Of a stretch of DNA of 64,000 bases, positions 23,863 to 32,376 are shown one piece after another. Source of the stretch: Natronoarchaeum philippinense (GTDB lineage Archaea; Halobacteriota; Halobacteria; Halobacteriales; Natronoarchaeaceae). The stretch is taken from positions 620,001 to 684,000 of the forward strand of contig NZ_OBEJ01000001.1 in assembly GCF_900215575.1 (NCBI RefSeq), in the 5' to 3' direction. A program made the translations under genes and the position numbers. Within the stretch, counting starts at the first letter, position 1; the number at the start of each line of letters is the position of its first letter. Below the pieces are notes generated by a model, which did no database searches, had not been told where the DNA came from, and saw only the letters and a list, made by a program, of their open reading frames with translations.

Positions 23863-24168
23863 CTACCGACTCTCCCGCTGCTCGGCCTTGTTCAACTCGA
23901 TCAACAGTCGGAAAATCGCCTTGACGAGGTTGCGATCCACGTCGAACTGGTCGGCGTTCTCGCCGGCCCGCTCCATCACTGCCGCCTCCTGTGACTCGTC
24001 GGTCGTCGGCAGGCCCTGCTCCTCTTTGACCTGCGCGATCGTGTCGGCGACGTAGGTTCGTCGCGCGATCAACTCGACGATTCCCTGATCGATGTCCCGG
24101 ATCTCCTCGCGGAGTTCCTCTAAGCTCATCTCGTCTGCGCGCCCGTGGATTGTGTCGTCGTTAGCCAT
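23863..24168 (-). CDS. aroQ: Chorismate mutase, AroQ class
   Basis: 101 residues, all helical. MSLEELREEIRDIDQGIVEL and IARRTYVADTIAQVKEEQGL are the first-helix and second-helix motifs with the active-site Arg and Lys, and DESQEAAVMERAGENA leads into the third helix. It converts chorismate to prephenate for Phe and Tyr synthesis. The start (ATG 24166-24168) lies 43 bases inside the shikimate kinase gene in another frame. Its last 33 bases are copied twice downstream (22171 and 23117), marking it as an insertion target. Confidence 0.92.
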   Translation of the reverse strand: MANDDTIHGRADEMSLEELREEIRDIDQGIVELIARRTYVADTIAQVKEEQGLPTTDESQEAAVMERAGENADQFDVDRNLVKAIFRLLIELNKAEQRESR

Positions 24169-24980
24169 GTGGTCCCACGCCTGTTGTCCCATCTCTCCTG
24201 TACTCCTTCGAGTGCTTTTCGGTCGCCCACCGCGACGACGCTCGGACCGGTGCCCGAGAGCGAGACGCCCGCGACCTCGGGCAGCGCCTCGACGGCCGGT
24301 GCTGTCGGGAAGTCGAGGGCGGCGCTGAAGGCGAAGCCGTTGACCGTCATGGCGAGCCCGTAGCGGCCGTCGAGCGCCAACTCGGCGACGAGGTCGGCGA
24401 TCGGCGCGATCCGCTCGCAGCGCTCGACATCGGCGTCGGCGCTGAAGGCCTGCTCGGGCGGCGTGTAGACGAGCACGTCCCAGTCTACGGTGTCGCGGGC
24501 CAGCAGTTCGTCGTCGGTGTTGTCGGTGACGGTGACGCCGCCGAGCATCGACGCCGAGGCGTCGTCGAACGCGCCAGTCACCGTGACGCCAACGTCGCGG
24601 GCGGCCTCGACGCCGAGCAGACAGGCAGTCTCGCGGTCGACCTCGTCGGCGACGCCCAGCGCGTCCAGCGTCGCCAGCACGGTCGCGTTCGCCGCCGCGC
24701 TGGAGCTTTTGAGCCCCGAGGCCATCGGCACCTCGCTCTCGGTGCGCACGCTGCCGCCCTGCCCGTCGCCGTAGCGCTCTGTTGCGAGTTCCACGCAGCG
24801 CTCGATCAGACGCGTGTCCGCGTCCGGCGCGTCGTCGATCTCGCCGTCGACCCCGGCGGCGTCGGTCGACAGCGTCACCTCGGCGCTCGTGTAGGCGTCG
24901 ATCGCAAACGCCGACCCCGTTCCGGTCGCCAGCGCGTTCAGTACGGTTCCCGCCGCAGGGGCTCTCGCCCGTCCGTTCAT
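24126..24980 (-). CDS. Shikimate kinase, archaeal GHMP type
   Basis: 284 residues of the GHMP superfamily. The ATP-binding motif PMASGLKSSSAAANA lies at about 85-99, and SLSGTGPSVVAVGD (motif 3) near the C-terminus. N-terminal APAAGTVLNALATGTGSAFA is motif 1. Archaea use this unrelated enzyme instead of bacterial AroK to make shikimate 3-phosphate. It is coupled to chorismate mutase by a 43-base overlap, joining two steps of the aromatic pathway. A purine-rich stretch, GGAGGGGGGTGA, precedes the ATG and could act as a ribosome-binding site. Confidence 0.92.
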   Translation of the reverse strand: MNGRARAPAAGTVLNALATGTGSAFAIDAYTSAEVTLSTDAAGVDGEIDDAPDADTRLIERCVELATERYGDGQGGSVRTESEVPMASGLKSSSAAANATVLATLDALGVADEVDRETACLLGVEAARDVGVTVTGAFDDASASMLGGVTVTDNTDDELLARDTVDWDVLVYTPPEQAFSADADVERCERIAPIADLVAELALDGRYGLAMTVNGFAFSAALDFPTAPAVEALPEVAGVSLSGTGPSVVAVGDRKALEGVQERWDNRRGTTWLTTTQSTGAQTR

Positions 24981-25130
24981 ATCTCTTCACCCCCCTCCGA
25001 GGTACTTACCGCTGGCGGTCGGGGGGCCGAACGGTGGCGTCCTCGCGCGTCCGGTCGTCGGAGAACGCACCGCTTGTCCCCGTGCCGGGCGAACGCGTCG
25101 CTTTTCCCCATCCCGAACGAACCACCGGCC

Positions 25131-25766
25131 ATGAGCGCGCGCAACACCGTCGCCCCCTCGACGATCGGGGTGGCGTTCTCCGAAGACGGAATCGCCGTCG
25201 AGTATCTCGACGGCCGGGAGGTGTTCTATCACGGCCCGCCGCGGAAGACCGACGGCGTCGTCCGGACGGCACCGGGCAAGCTCGTACAGATCCTCGTCAC
25301 CGACCCCGACGGGACTGAAGGCGTGCTGACCTACGTCAACGACCGCAACACCCACGACGACATTCTGGAGACGACCGGCGTCGGTCGCGTCTTCGTCGAG
25401 CCCGGCGAGACCGAGGAGCTGTTCCCCGGCGTCACCGCGCGGGCCGAGGGCCACGCCATCGTCGTCGACGCCGACCCCGAGGTCGCTCGGGGCAGAGTGT
25501 TCGTGTTCGTCGAGGACGAACTGCAGGAGGAAGCCTACGAGATCGTCGCCTCTGCCGAGGACGACACAGCCAGCGACCAGCGCGACGCCGACGCGGAAGC
25601 GGGCGACGCTGACGCGGAAACGACGGACGACGCCGACGCCGCATCGAGCGGGGACGCAGCGGCGTCGAACGAGGAGACAGCGGCGTCGAGCCAGGCGGCT
25701 GGCGAGGAAGACGACGAACCGGCCGATGACGGTTGGATCGACACCGAGTACGTCGAGGACAGCTGA
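25131..25766 (+). CDS. DUF5796-like haloarchaeal protein
   Basis: 211 residues starting MSARNTVAPSTIGVAF. The N-terminal 140 residues are beta-rich (AVEYLDGREVFYHGPPRK, GKLVQILVTDPDGTEGVL, GVGRVFVEPGETEELFPG). The rest is a disordered Asp/Ala/Glu tail ending in DDGWIDTEYVEDS. It matches what I recall of DUF5796, a haloarchaeal family without known function. A T-rich box (GCTTTTCC, about 25097-25104) is 28-30 bases upstream. The following gene starts inside its stop codon (TGATG). Confidence 0.75.
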   Translation: MSARNTVAPSTIGVAFSEDGIAVEYLDGREVFYHGPPRKTDGVVRTAPGKLVQILVTDPDGTEGVLTYVNDRNTHDDILETTGVGRVFVEPGETEELFPGVTARAEGHAIVVDADPEVARGRVFVFVEDELQEEAYEIVASAEDDTASDQRDADAEAGDADAETTDDADAASSGDAAASNEETAASSQAAGEEDDEPADDGWIDTEYVEDS

Positions 25767-26014
25767 TGCCCTTGGCAAAACAGTGGCGCGACCTCGACCG
25801 GTCGACCGTCGGCCGCGCGCCCGACCGGTACGGCGTCGTCGAGTTCGGCGACGCCGACGGCGAGGTGCTCGACATCGAGACGGGCGTGCTCCGGGACGCG
25901 GTGAAAAGTGCGCTGGCATACCGGGACGCGCCGAAGGTGCGCTGGGAAGCCACCCAGACTAGAGCACAGGCCGAGGAACTGGCCGACGAGCACCGCGATC
26001 GACTGGACGAATAA
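25766..26014 (+). CDS. Small conserved haloarchaeal protein
   Basis: 82 residues, MPLAKQWRDLDRSTVGRAPD. YGVVEFGDADGEVLDIETGV and VRWEATQTRAQAEELADEHR follow, giving a compact alpha/beta protein reminiscent of GIY-YIG-type folds (a guess). Its ATG shares a base with the upstream stop, so it is translated with the DUF5796-like gene and may work with it. Function unknown. Confidence 0.65.
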   Translation: MPLAKQWRDLDRSTVGRAPDRYGVVEFGDADGEVLDIETGVLRDAVKSALAYRDAPKVRWEATQTRAQAEELADEHRDRLDE

Positions 26015-26039
26015 GTCGCTCGCGACGCAACGCTGCTCC

Positions 26040-26172
26040 TTACTGCAGATACGGCGGGTCTTCGGCGTCGCAGGCACCTTCGTGCTGGCGCGCGTCTGCG
26101 CGGTCGTCGAACAGCAGGCCGCACTCCTCGCACTCGAACCACGTGCGTTCGTCGCGCTCGGTGTGTGCTACC
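26040..26172 (-). pseudogene. Mini zinc-finger protein with a 2-base frameshift
   Basis: Reading back from the TAA at 26040-26042, the frame encodes ERDERTWFECEECGLLFDDR, ADARQHEGACDAEDPPYLQ. This is a C-x2-C...H-x4-C mini zinc finger like the roughly 45-residue DUF7128 family. The upstream ATG (26170-26172) gives MVAH and then falls out of frame: the sequence has GCACACCGAG where GCACACACCGAG would restore MVAHTERDERTW. Without the two bases the finger frame has a TAG just upstream and no start codon. Either a true frameshift or a sequencing error in an AC repeat. Confidence 0.65.
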
Positions 26173-26237
26173 ATGACAGTAGTTCGAGTCGCATCCCTCA
26201 AAGTCGTTACTCCGGCGCCACATGACGGCGCACGATC

Positions 26238-26912
26238 TCAGCGCGACGCCCCGGCGTCCGAGTTGGTGACGAGCCGACGCATCACCGACGATTCGGCCTT
26301 CCGGAGGTGTTCGGCGGCGGTGCTCGGCGCGCACGACAGCGTGTCGGCGACATCCTCGACAGACCCCGATCGGGGCGTCTCGTAGTACCCACACTCGATC
26401 GCGGCGCGAACGGCTTCGCGCTGGCGATCGGTCAGGTCAGTCGCGTGATCGAACGGCTGCGCGCTGTACTGGCCGACTTCGAGCACTTCCACGTCGATCG
26501 GCTCTGGCACCGCGTCGACGGCGTTTTGGACCGCCTCGGACGTGCCGACCAAGGTAAACTCGCCACAGCCGTCGACCCGATAGACGATCGGCGGCACGAT
26601 GAGCAGTCCCTCGTGGTCGAGCGCCGTCGTGATCTGGCGCTCGCGCTCGGGGAGGTCCTCGCGGATGTAGAGATAAAACTCGCCGCCGGACGGCGCGACG
26701 TGATACGACTCGACGGAGTCGACAGCCGCCAGCGCGTCGACGTACTCGTCGGGGTCGCCCTCGACGCGAAAGATCGTCGAGATCGACCCGTCGACGCCGA
26801 CGCTCCAATGTAACTGCCGTGAGGGGCCGTACTCGTCGCTCTCGACGACGAACTGGTGCATGGGATGCCGCTGCTCGGGCGGCAGCGCCAGCGCGAGTCG
26901 GAGATACTTCAT
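26238..26912 (-). CDS. Bat-type HTH transcription regulator
   Basis: 224 residues. The N-terminal 150 residues form a ligand- or partner-sensing beta/alpha domain (MHQFVVESDEYGPSRQLHWS). The C-terminus has LTDRQREAVRAAIECGYYET, then SVEDVADTLSCAPSTAAEHL and RKAESSVMRRLV. This is the HTH_10 domain of bacterioopsin activator-like regulators. Its target is unknown; it is divergent from nuoCD, which makes that gene a candidate. The start is set by the TATA box at 26934-26942, 26 bases upstream. Confidence 0.88.
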   Translation of the reverse strand: MKYLRLALALPPEQRHPMHQFVVESDEYGPSRQLHWSVGVDGSISTIFRVEGDPDEYVDALAAVDSVESYHVAPSGGEFYLYIREDLPERERQITTALDHEGLLIVPPIVYRVDGCGEFTLVGTSEAVQNAVDAVPEPIDVEVLEVGQYSAQPFDHATDLTDRQREAVRAAIECGYYETPRSGSVEDVADTLSCAPSTAAEHLRKAESSVMRRLVTNSDAGASR

Positions 26913-26933
26913 AGCGACCCGAGAGGATGCACG

Positions 26934-26942
26934 TATAAAATA
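26934..26942 (-). promoter_or_regulatory. TATA box for the HTH regulator
   Basis: TATTTTATA on the minus strand, 26 bases before the ATG at 26912, rejecting an in-frame upstream extension that overlaps the box. Confidence 0.7.
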
Positions 26943-27016
26943 CCCTCTCTCGTGAGGCAGTGAAACAAACACCGTCGGAGTCGTAGACTGACACATCGAC
27001 TTCGCGTGATTTCCAC

Positions 27017-28690
27017 ATGTCTCTAGAGCACGACGCCGACGCCGCCGTACCGTCCGAGCGAGGAGTTGCCGACCGCGCCGAGGCGCTGCTGGGTGAGCGC
27101 GTTCTCGACCGGGAGCACCACGTCAACGCCGAGGGGATCGTTATTCGGCCCGACGAGGTCCAGAGCGTCCTCTCGACGCTGCGCGAGGAGGCCGGCTTCG
27201 ACCATCTCGCCTGCGTGACCGCCCAGCAGTACGAGGACCGCTACGAGTCGATCTACCACCTGCGGAGCTACGACGACCCGACACGGGAACTCAGCGTCGT
27301 CGTGCCGACCAGCGCCGACGACCCCGTCAGCGAGAGCGCAGCGCCCGTGTTTACGACCGCCGACTGGCACGAGCGCGAGGCCTACGACCTCGTCGGGATC
27401 GAGTACGAGGACCACCCCGACCTGCGCCGCATTCTGCTGCCCGAGACGTGGCAGGGCCACCCGCTCCGAGAGGAGTTCAATCAGGAGCGCCCGCAGCTGG
27501 TCGCGTACCGCGAGAACGACAATCCCGTCGAGGCAAAGCGCAAAGCCAGCGAGAGCGACGGCACCGAGACGATGCTGCTCAACATCGGTCCGCACCACCC
27601 CGCGACCCACGGAGTGATGCATCTCGAAACGGTGCTCGACGGGGAGACGGTCGTCGATGTCGAGCCCGACATCGGCTACATCCACCGCTGCGAGGAGCAG
27701 ATGTGCCAGCAGTGTACGTATCGCCACCAGATCATGCCCTACCCCGACCGCTGGGACTGGGGCGGCGCCGGGATGTGCAACGAGTGGGCCTACGCCCGCG
27801 TCGCGGAGGATCTGGCCGATCTGGACGTGCCCGAGTACGCGCAGGTGATCCGGACGATGTGTGCCGAGTTCAGCCGCATCCTCGGACACCTGCTGGCGAC
27901 CGGCGCGTACGCGCTCGACGTCGTCGGCGACTTCACCGCGACGTTCATGTACTCGACGCGGGACCGCGAGGTCGTCCAGAAGATCGTCGAGGACCTGACC
28001 GGCCAGCGCCTGATGTTCAACTACTTCCGACTCGGCGGCGTCGCGTGGGACCTGCCCGAACCCCGCGAGGAGTTCTTCGAGCAGGTCCGGGAGTTCCTCA
28101 ACGAACTCCCTCGCCGACTGGAGGAGTACCACGACTTGCTCTCGAACAACGAGTTCCTGCAGGCCAGAGCCGTCGACACCGGTGTGCTCGAACCCGAGGT
28201 CGCAAAGCAGTACGGCTGCACCGGCCCGGTCGCCCGCGGCTCGGGCATCGACTACGACCTCCGGCGGGACGACCCCTACGGCTACTACGAGGAACTGGAC
28301 TGGAACGTCGTCGTCCGGGACGGCTGTGACAACTACTCCCGGCTGCTGGTCCGGATGGAGGAGATCGCCGAATCGGGCAAGATCATCGAGCAGTGTATCG
28401 ACCTGCTCGAAGAGTGGCCCGAGGACGACCGCGAGATTCAGAGCAACGTCCCGCGGACGATCAAGCCCGATCCCGACACCGAGATTTACCGGGCCGTCGA
28501 GGCCGCCAAGGGTGAACTCGGTATCTACATCCGCGCCGACGGCACCGACAAACCCGCCCGGTTCAAGATCCGCGGCCCCTCCTTCTCGAATCTCCAGTCC
28601 CTGCCCGAGTTCGGTTCGGGCGGCTACGTCGCCGACCTGATCGCCTCGCTGGGGAGTCTGGACACGATCATGGGAGAAGTCGATCGGTAA
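27017..28690 (+). CDS. nuoCD: NADH dehydrogenase-like complex I subunit CD fusion
   Basis: 557 residues. NuoC part: about 20-165, with FTTADWHEREAYDLVGIEYE and HPDLRRILLPETWQGHPL. NuoD part: from about 185 (NIGPHHPATHGVMHLETVLD) to the end (DLIASLGSLDTIMGEVDR). The H-x-R-x-E and quinone-site segments are recognisable. The protein belongs to the peripheral arm of complex I, which in haloarchaea oxidises an unknown donor and reduces menaquinone. No other nuo gene is nearby, unlike the usual nuoABCDHIJKLMN cluster. Cysteines occur at QQCTYRHQ, GMCNEWAY and RTMCAEFSR, positions I remember as non-Cys in the operon copy. Confidence 0.9.
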   Translation: MSLEHDADAAVPSERGVADRAEALLGERVLDREHHVNAEGIVIRPDEVQSVLSTLREEAGFDHLACVTAQQYEDRYESIYHLRSYDDPTRELSVVVPTSADDPVSESAAPVFTTADWHEREAYDLVGIEYEDHPDLRRILLPETWQGHPLREEFNQERPQLVAYRENDNPVEAKRKASESDGTETMLLNIGPHHPATHGVMHLETVLDGETVVDVEPDIGYIHRCEEQMCQQCTYRHQIMPYPDRWDWGGAGMCNEWAYARVAEDLADLDVPEYAQVIRTMCAEFSRILGHLLATGAYALDVVGDFTATFMYSTRDREVVQKIVEDLTGQRLMFNYFRLGGVAWDLPEPREEFFEQVREFLNELPRRLEEYHDLLSNNEFLQARAVDTGVLEPEVAKQYGCTGPVARGSGIDYDLRRDDPYGYYEELDWNVVVRDGCDNYSRLLVRMEEIAESGKIIEQCIDLLEEWPEDDREIQSNVPRTIKPDPDTEIYRAVEAAKGELGIYIRADGTDKPARFKIRGPSFSNLQSLPEFGSGGYVADLIASLGSLDTIMGEVDR

Positions 28691-28743
28691 GCTCACGACT
28701 TCCTCCGGCGGCGAACTCGATCGGTGAGCTCACGACTTCCTCC
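28680..28743. repeat. Direct repeat of the nuoCD 3' end
   Basis: A 27-base segment (28680-28706, starting TCGATCGGTAAGCTCACGAC) spanning the nuoCD stop is repeated at 28717-28743 with one change, period 37. The second copy also contains an in-phase stop (CGGTGA in place of CGGTAA). Confidence 0.7.
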
Positions 28744-28789
28744 AGAACCCACCCCAGAAATTTTGATCGGGCACCGCGAGCGTGCAGGT

Positions 28790-29284
28790 ATGCCGACCGT
28801 CAACGAGGACGATCTCGACTGGGAATCTCTGGAGCGCGGCGAGACGGCGTTCCGGCGCAAGCGACTGGCCGACGCCACTGACGCCGAGGAACTGGGCTGT
28901 AGCCTCTACGAACTCCCGGCGGGCAAGAAGTCGTGGCCGTACCACTACCACACCGGCAACGAGGAGGCAATCTACGTGCTCGCCGGCGAGGGCCAACTTC
29001 GTGGCGCCGACGAGCAAGTGGCTCTGGTGGCGGGCGATTACGCCGCGTTCCCGGCGGGCGAGGACGGCGCTCACAGGATCATCAACGATTCCGACGAGCC
29101 GCTCCGGTATCTGGCGTTCTCGACGATGAACGACCCCGACATCGGCGTCTACCCCGACTCCGAGAAGATCACGCTGTTCGGCGGGTCGCCACCGGGCGGG
29201 ACTGGCGATCGTCCGCTCTCGGGATCGTACCGGCGCGAGGACGCCGTCGACTACTGGGAGGGCGAACTCGGCGACGAACAGTGA
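28790..29284 (+). CDS. Cupin-domain protein
   Basis: 164 residues beginning [20 protein letters not shown]. Cupin motif 1: [20 protein letters not shown], which has both His, a Glu-like residue and the Gly turn. Motif 2: [20 protein letters not shown], with the last His. The metal-binding set is therefore complete. Similar small cupins act as isomerases, epimerases or sugar-binding proteins; no substrate can be named. The upstream in-frame start would run through the repeat and is less likely. Confidence 0.82.
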   Translation: MPTVNEDDLDWESLERGETAFRRKRLADATDAEELGCSLYELPAGKKSWPYHYHTGNEEAIYVLAGEGQLRGADEQVALVAGDYAAFPAGEDGAHRIINDSDEPLRYLAFSTMNDPDIGVYPDSEKITLFGGSPPGGTGDRPLSGSYRREDAVDYWEGELGDEQ

Positions 29285-29363
29285 CGGCGAAGCGTCCGAA
29301 TCCCAGCACGAGTCAACGACGCGAGGGGAATGGTTCAAGGCCGCCGGGCGGCAAAACTGGGCC

Positions 29364-31601
29364 ATGAGCGAGCAGAACGGCGACGGAATCACGCTGACGG
29401 TAAAAGGGGCCCAGAAGCGCGACGCTGGACGCGGCGTCGCGCGGCTCTCGGATCCCGCCCGAAACGAACTGGGCGTACTCAGCGGCGACACCGTCGTCAT
29501 CGAGGGCGAGCGCGTCACCGCGACGAAGGTCTGGCCCGCGGGCGACGACGTGCCCGACGACGCCGTGCTGATCGACGCCGACACGCGGTCCAACGCGGGC
29601 GTCAGCATCGGTGACACCGTCTCGGTTCGTCACGGAACACTGGAGGAGGCAGTTTCGGTGACGCTGTCGCCGCCGGCGTCGCTGGCCAACGTCGACGAAG
29701 ACCTGATCCAGCGCGTCGCGACGCGGACGCTCCACGACAGGCCCGTCAGCGAGGGCGAGCAGGTCCGGTTGGAGCAGATCGCCGACCAGCCGTTCAGCGT
29801 CGAGTCGACCACGCCCCACGAACCGGTGCGCGTGAGCAACCACACCGTCGTTCGCGTCGACGCCGACGCGGCGTCCGGCGATGCCGGCACGGCAACATCG
29901 AGCGACGGGTCGTTGGCAGACAGCGGCACTGCTGGGGGGCAATCGGCGGGTGACACTGCGGCGTCAGGCGGTGGATCGACCGGCGACGCCGACGAACCGG
30001 CGGTGACGCCGACCGGCGTCAGCTACGAGGACATCGGCGGTCTCGACGACGAGCTCGAACAGGTCCGCGAGATGATCGAACTCCCGCTGGATCAGCCCGA
30101 TCTGTTCCGGCGGCTCGGCGTCGACCCGCCCAAGGGCGTCCTGCTCTATGGCCCGCCCGGCACCGGCAAGACGCTGATCGCCAAGGCCGTCGCCAACGAG
30201 GTCAACGCCCAGTTCATCAACGTCTCCGGCCCGGAGATCATGTCGAAGTACAAGGGCGAAAGCGAAGAGCGCATCCGAGAGATCTTCGAGACGGCAAGCG
30301 AGAACGCCCCGACGATCATCTTCTTCGACGAGATCGACTCGATCGCGGGCCAGCGCGACGACGCCGGCGACGTGGAAAACCGCGTCGTCGCCCAGTTGCT
30401 CTCGCTGATGGACGGGCTCGACTCCCGGGGCGACGTGATCGTGATCGGCGCGACCAACCGCGTCGACGCCATCGACCCCGCCCTGCGCCGGGGCGGCCGG
30501 TTCGACCGCGAGATCGAGATCGGCGTCCCCGGGGCCGAGGGGCGCCGCGAGATCTTTCAGGTCCACACCCGCGGGATGCCGCTCGCGGAGGACGTGTCCG
30601 TCGACACGCTGGCCGACCGGACCCACGGCTTCGTCGGCGCCGACGTGGACGCGCTGGTCTCGGAGGCGGCGATGCTGGCGCTCCGGCGGATCCGCGGCGA
30701 GGCCGACGACCTCGCCGAGGCCGACCTCGAAGTGACGAAAGCCGACTTCGACGCCGCGATGGCCGCGGTCGACCCCTCCGCGATGCGCGAGTTCGTCGCC
30801 GAGACGCCCGAGGTCGGCTACGACGACGTAGGCGGGCTCGACGACGCCAAGCAAACCCTGCGCGAGGCCGTCGAGTGGCCGCTGGCGTACGATCGGCTCT
30901 TCGCCGAGACAAACACCGCCCCGCCCAGCGGCGTCCTGCTGTACGGACCCCCGGGCACCGGGAAGACGCTGCTGGCGCGGGCACTGGCCGGCGAGAGCGA
31001 CGTGAACTTCGTCCACGTCAACGGCCCCGAGCTGCTCGATCGGTACGTCGGCGAGTCCGAGAAGGCCGTCCGCGAGGTGTTCGAGCGCGCCCGCACGTCG
31101 GCGCCGTCGATCGTCTTCTTCGACGAGATCGACGCCATCGCCGCCAAGCGCGAGGACAGCCACGAGGTGACCGAGCGCGTCGTCTCCCAACTGCTGACCG
31201 AGCTCGACGGACTCGTCGAGAACCCGAACCTCGTCGTGCTCGCGGCGACGAACCGCAAGGACGCCATCGACCCCGCGCTGCTCCGACCCGGCCGGCTCGA
31301 CACGCACGTCGAGGTTCCCCAGCCGGACGCCGACGGACGCCGCGCGATCGTCGAAGTCCACGGCCGCGGGAAGCCGTTCGCCGAGGATGTCGATCTCGAC
31401 GCGCTCGCGGACGATCTGGAGGGGTACACCGGCGCCGACCTCGAAGCGATCGTCCGCGAGGCGTCGATGCTGGCGATCCGCGAGATGGCCGAGAAACTGG
31501 GTCCCGAAGAGGCTGACGAGCGCGCCGACGAGATCGAAATCACGGGCGAGCACTTCGAGCGGGCCGTCGAGAGCGTCGATCCTTCGCCGGGCGCGTACTG
31601 A
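29364..31601 (+). CDS. AAA+ ATPase CDC48/VAT type
   Basis: 745 residues. N-domain: a double-psi barrel (about 5-90) and the CDC48_2 part (95-170). Two AAA modules follow, with Walker A GPPGTGKT at 263-270 and 528-535. Each has Walker B (IIFFDEID and IVFFDEID) and an arginine finger region. The enzyme unfolds proteins, feeding the proteasome or disassembling complexes. An acidic Gly/Ser linker of about 45 residues (170-215) separates the N-domain from D1, longer than in VAT. The C-terminus SPGAY lacks a classical proteasome-docking HbYX motif. Confidence 0.93.
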   Translation: MSEQNGDGITLTVKGAQKRDAGRGVARLSDPARNELGVLSGDTVVIEGERVTATKVWPAGDDVPDDAVLIDADTRSNAGVSIGDTVSVRHGTLEEAVSVTLSPPASLANVDEDLIQRVATRTLHDRPVSEGEQVRLEQIADQPFSVESTTPHEPVRVSNHTVVRVDADAASGDAGTATSSDGSLADSGTAGGQSAGDTAASGGGSTGDADEPAVTPTGVSYEDIGGLDDELEQVREMIELPLDQPDLFRRLGVDPPKGVLLYGPPGTGKTLIAKAVANEVNAQFINVSGPEIMSKYKGESEERIREIFETASENAPTIIFFDEIDSIAGQRDDAGDVENRVVAQLLSLMDGLDSRGDVIVIGATNRVDAIDPALRRGGRFDREIEIGVPGAEGRREIFQVHTRGMPLAEDVSVDTLADRTHGFVGADVDALVSEAAMLALRRIRGEADDLAEADLEVTKADFDAAMAAVDPSAMREFVAETPEVGYDDVGGLDDAKQTLREAVEWPLAYDRLFAETNTAPPSGVLLYGPPGTGKTLLARALAGESDVNFVHVNGPELLDRYVGESEKAVREVFERARTSAPSIVFFDEIDAIAAKREDSHEVTERVVSQLLTELDGLVENPNLVVLAATNRKDAIDPALLRPGRLDTHVEVPQPDADGRRAIVEVHGRGKPFAEDVDLDALADDLEGYTGADLEAIVREASMLAIREMAEKLGPEEADERADEIEITGEHFERAVESVDPSPGAY

Positions 31602-31607
31602 CGCCGG

Positions 31608-32336
31608 CTACTCGCGCTCGTCGACCATCCCGACACCGGTACGCTCGGCGGATTCGGTCTGACTATCGCCAAGATCGGTCCGGCCCTCGTCGGAAGCTTC
31701 GGCGTCGAACTGTTCGGCGGCATCGAACTCGTCGACCGGTCCGTCGCCGCCGCGGCGTGCGATTACGGTCTCGCCGGCGGTCACTTTCTCGCCGCGCTCG
31801 ACGACGACGTCCTCGCGGTCGAACGTTGGCGGCAACAGCACGTCGGCCCGGCTTCCGAAAGAGATGTGGCCGATCCGGTCACCGCGCTCGACGGCGTCAT
31901 CCGCTTCCAGATAGGGGTGGATGCGCCGGGCGAACGCCCCCGCGACCAGCGTGACCTCGTAATCCTCGAACGCGATCCGGACGCGCTCGTTGCGGTCGGA
32001 CTCCTTGGCGAAGGCCGGACGATGCGCCCCGGGAACGTGCTCGACAGTTTCGACCGTCCCGCCCATCGGCGCGCGATTGACGTGGACGTCCCAGACGTTC
32101 ATGAACACGCCGACGCGAACGCGGCCGTCCTCCTCGCGGAGCACCGAGACCTTGCCGTCGGCCGGCGCGGCGACGCCCGAGACCGGCGCTGTCCGCTCGG
32201 GGTCGCGGTAGAAGTACAGCACGGCGCCCGCGAGCGCGAGCAGGACGGCCGTCACTCCGGGGCTGAAGATCAGCGCCGGAAACGCGCCCAGCAGTGGGAC
32301 CAGCGCGTACTTCCATGCCCCTGGTGCGAAATTCAT
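31608..32336 (-). CDS. Phosphatidylserine decarboxylase-family (archaetidylserine) enzyme
   Basis: 242 residues. Two hydrophobic segments at the N-terminus anchor it in the membrane. [26 protein letters not shown] and [14 protein letters not shown] follow. The Gly-Ser in FGSR is the autocatalytic cleavage site that creates the pyruvoyl group in short (type II) enzymes. In haloarchaea the product would be the archaeal ether-lipid counterpart, archaetidylethanolamine. A disordered acidic tail of about 40 residues is added at the end, as often in halophiles. It is convergent with CDC48. Confidence 0.88.
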   Translation of the reverse strand: MNFAPGAWKYALVPLLGAFPALIFSPGVTAVLLALAGAVLYFYRDPERTAPVSGVAAPADGKVSVLREEDGRVRVGVFMNVWDVHVNRAPMGGTVETVEHVPGAHRPAFAKESDRNERVRIAFEDYEVTLVAGAFARRIHPYLEADDAVERGDRIGHISFGSRADVLLPPTFDREDVVVERGEKVTAGETVIARRGGDGPVDEFDAAEQFDAEASDEGRTDLGDSQTESAERTGVGMVDERE

Positions 32337-32376
32337 ACCCCGAACTTGCGCGGGCCGGCGCAAAGAGATTGTGGAG

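Noticed and set aside
23863-24990. Chorismate mutase frame extended far upstream to 375 residues.
   Set aside because: The extension is a shifted reading of the shikimate kinase gene and is Arg/Gly-rich nonsense; the ATG at 24168 gives the normal-length mutase.
27023-28696. A 557-codon open frame antisense to nuoCD, covering the same span.
   Set aside because: Long antisense frames are expected in G+C-rich DNA with GNC-type codons. Its translation is Val/Leu/Asp/Arg-rich with no family resemblance, while nuoCD is unmistakable.
29964-31553. A 529-codon antisense frame opposite CDC48.
   Set aside because: Shadow of the strongly biased CDC48 codons; no recognisable domain.
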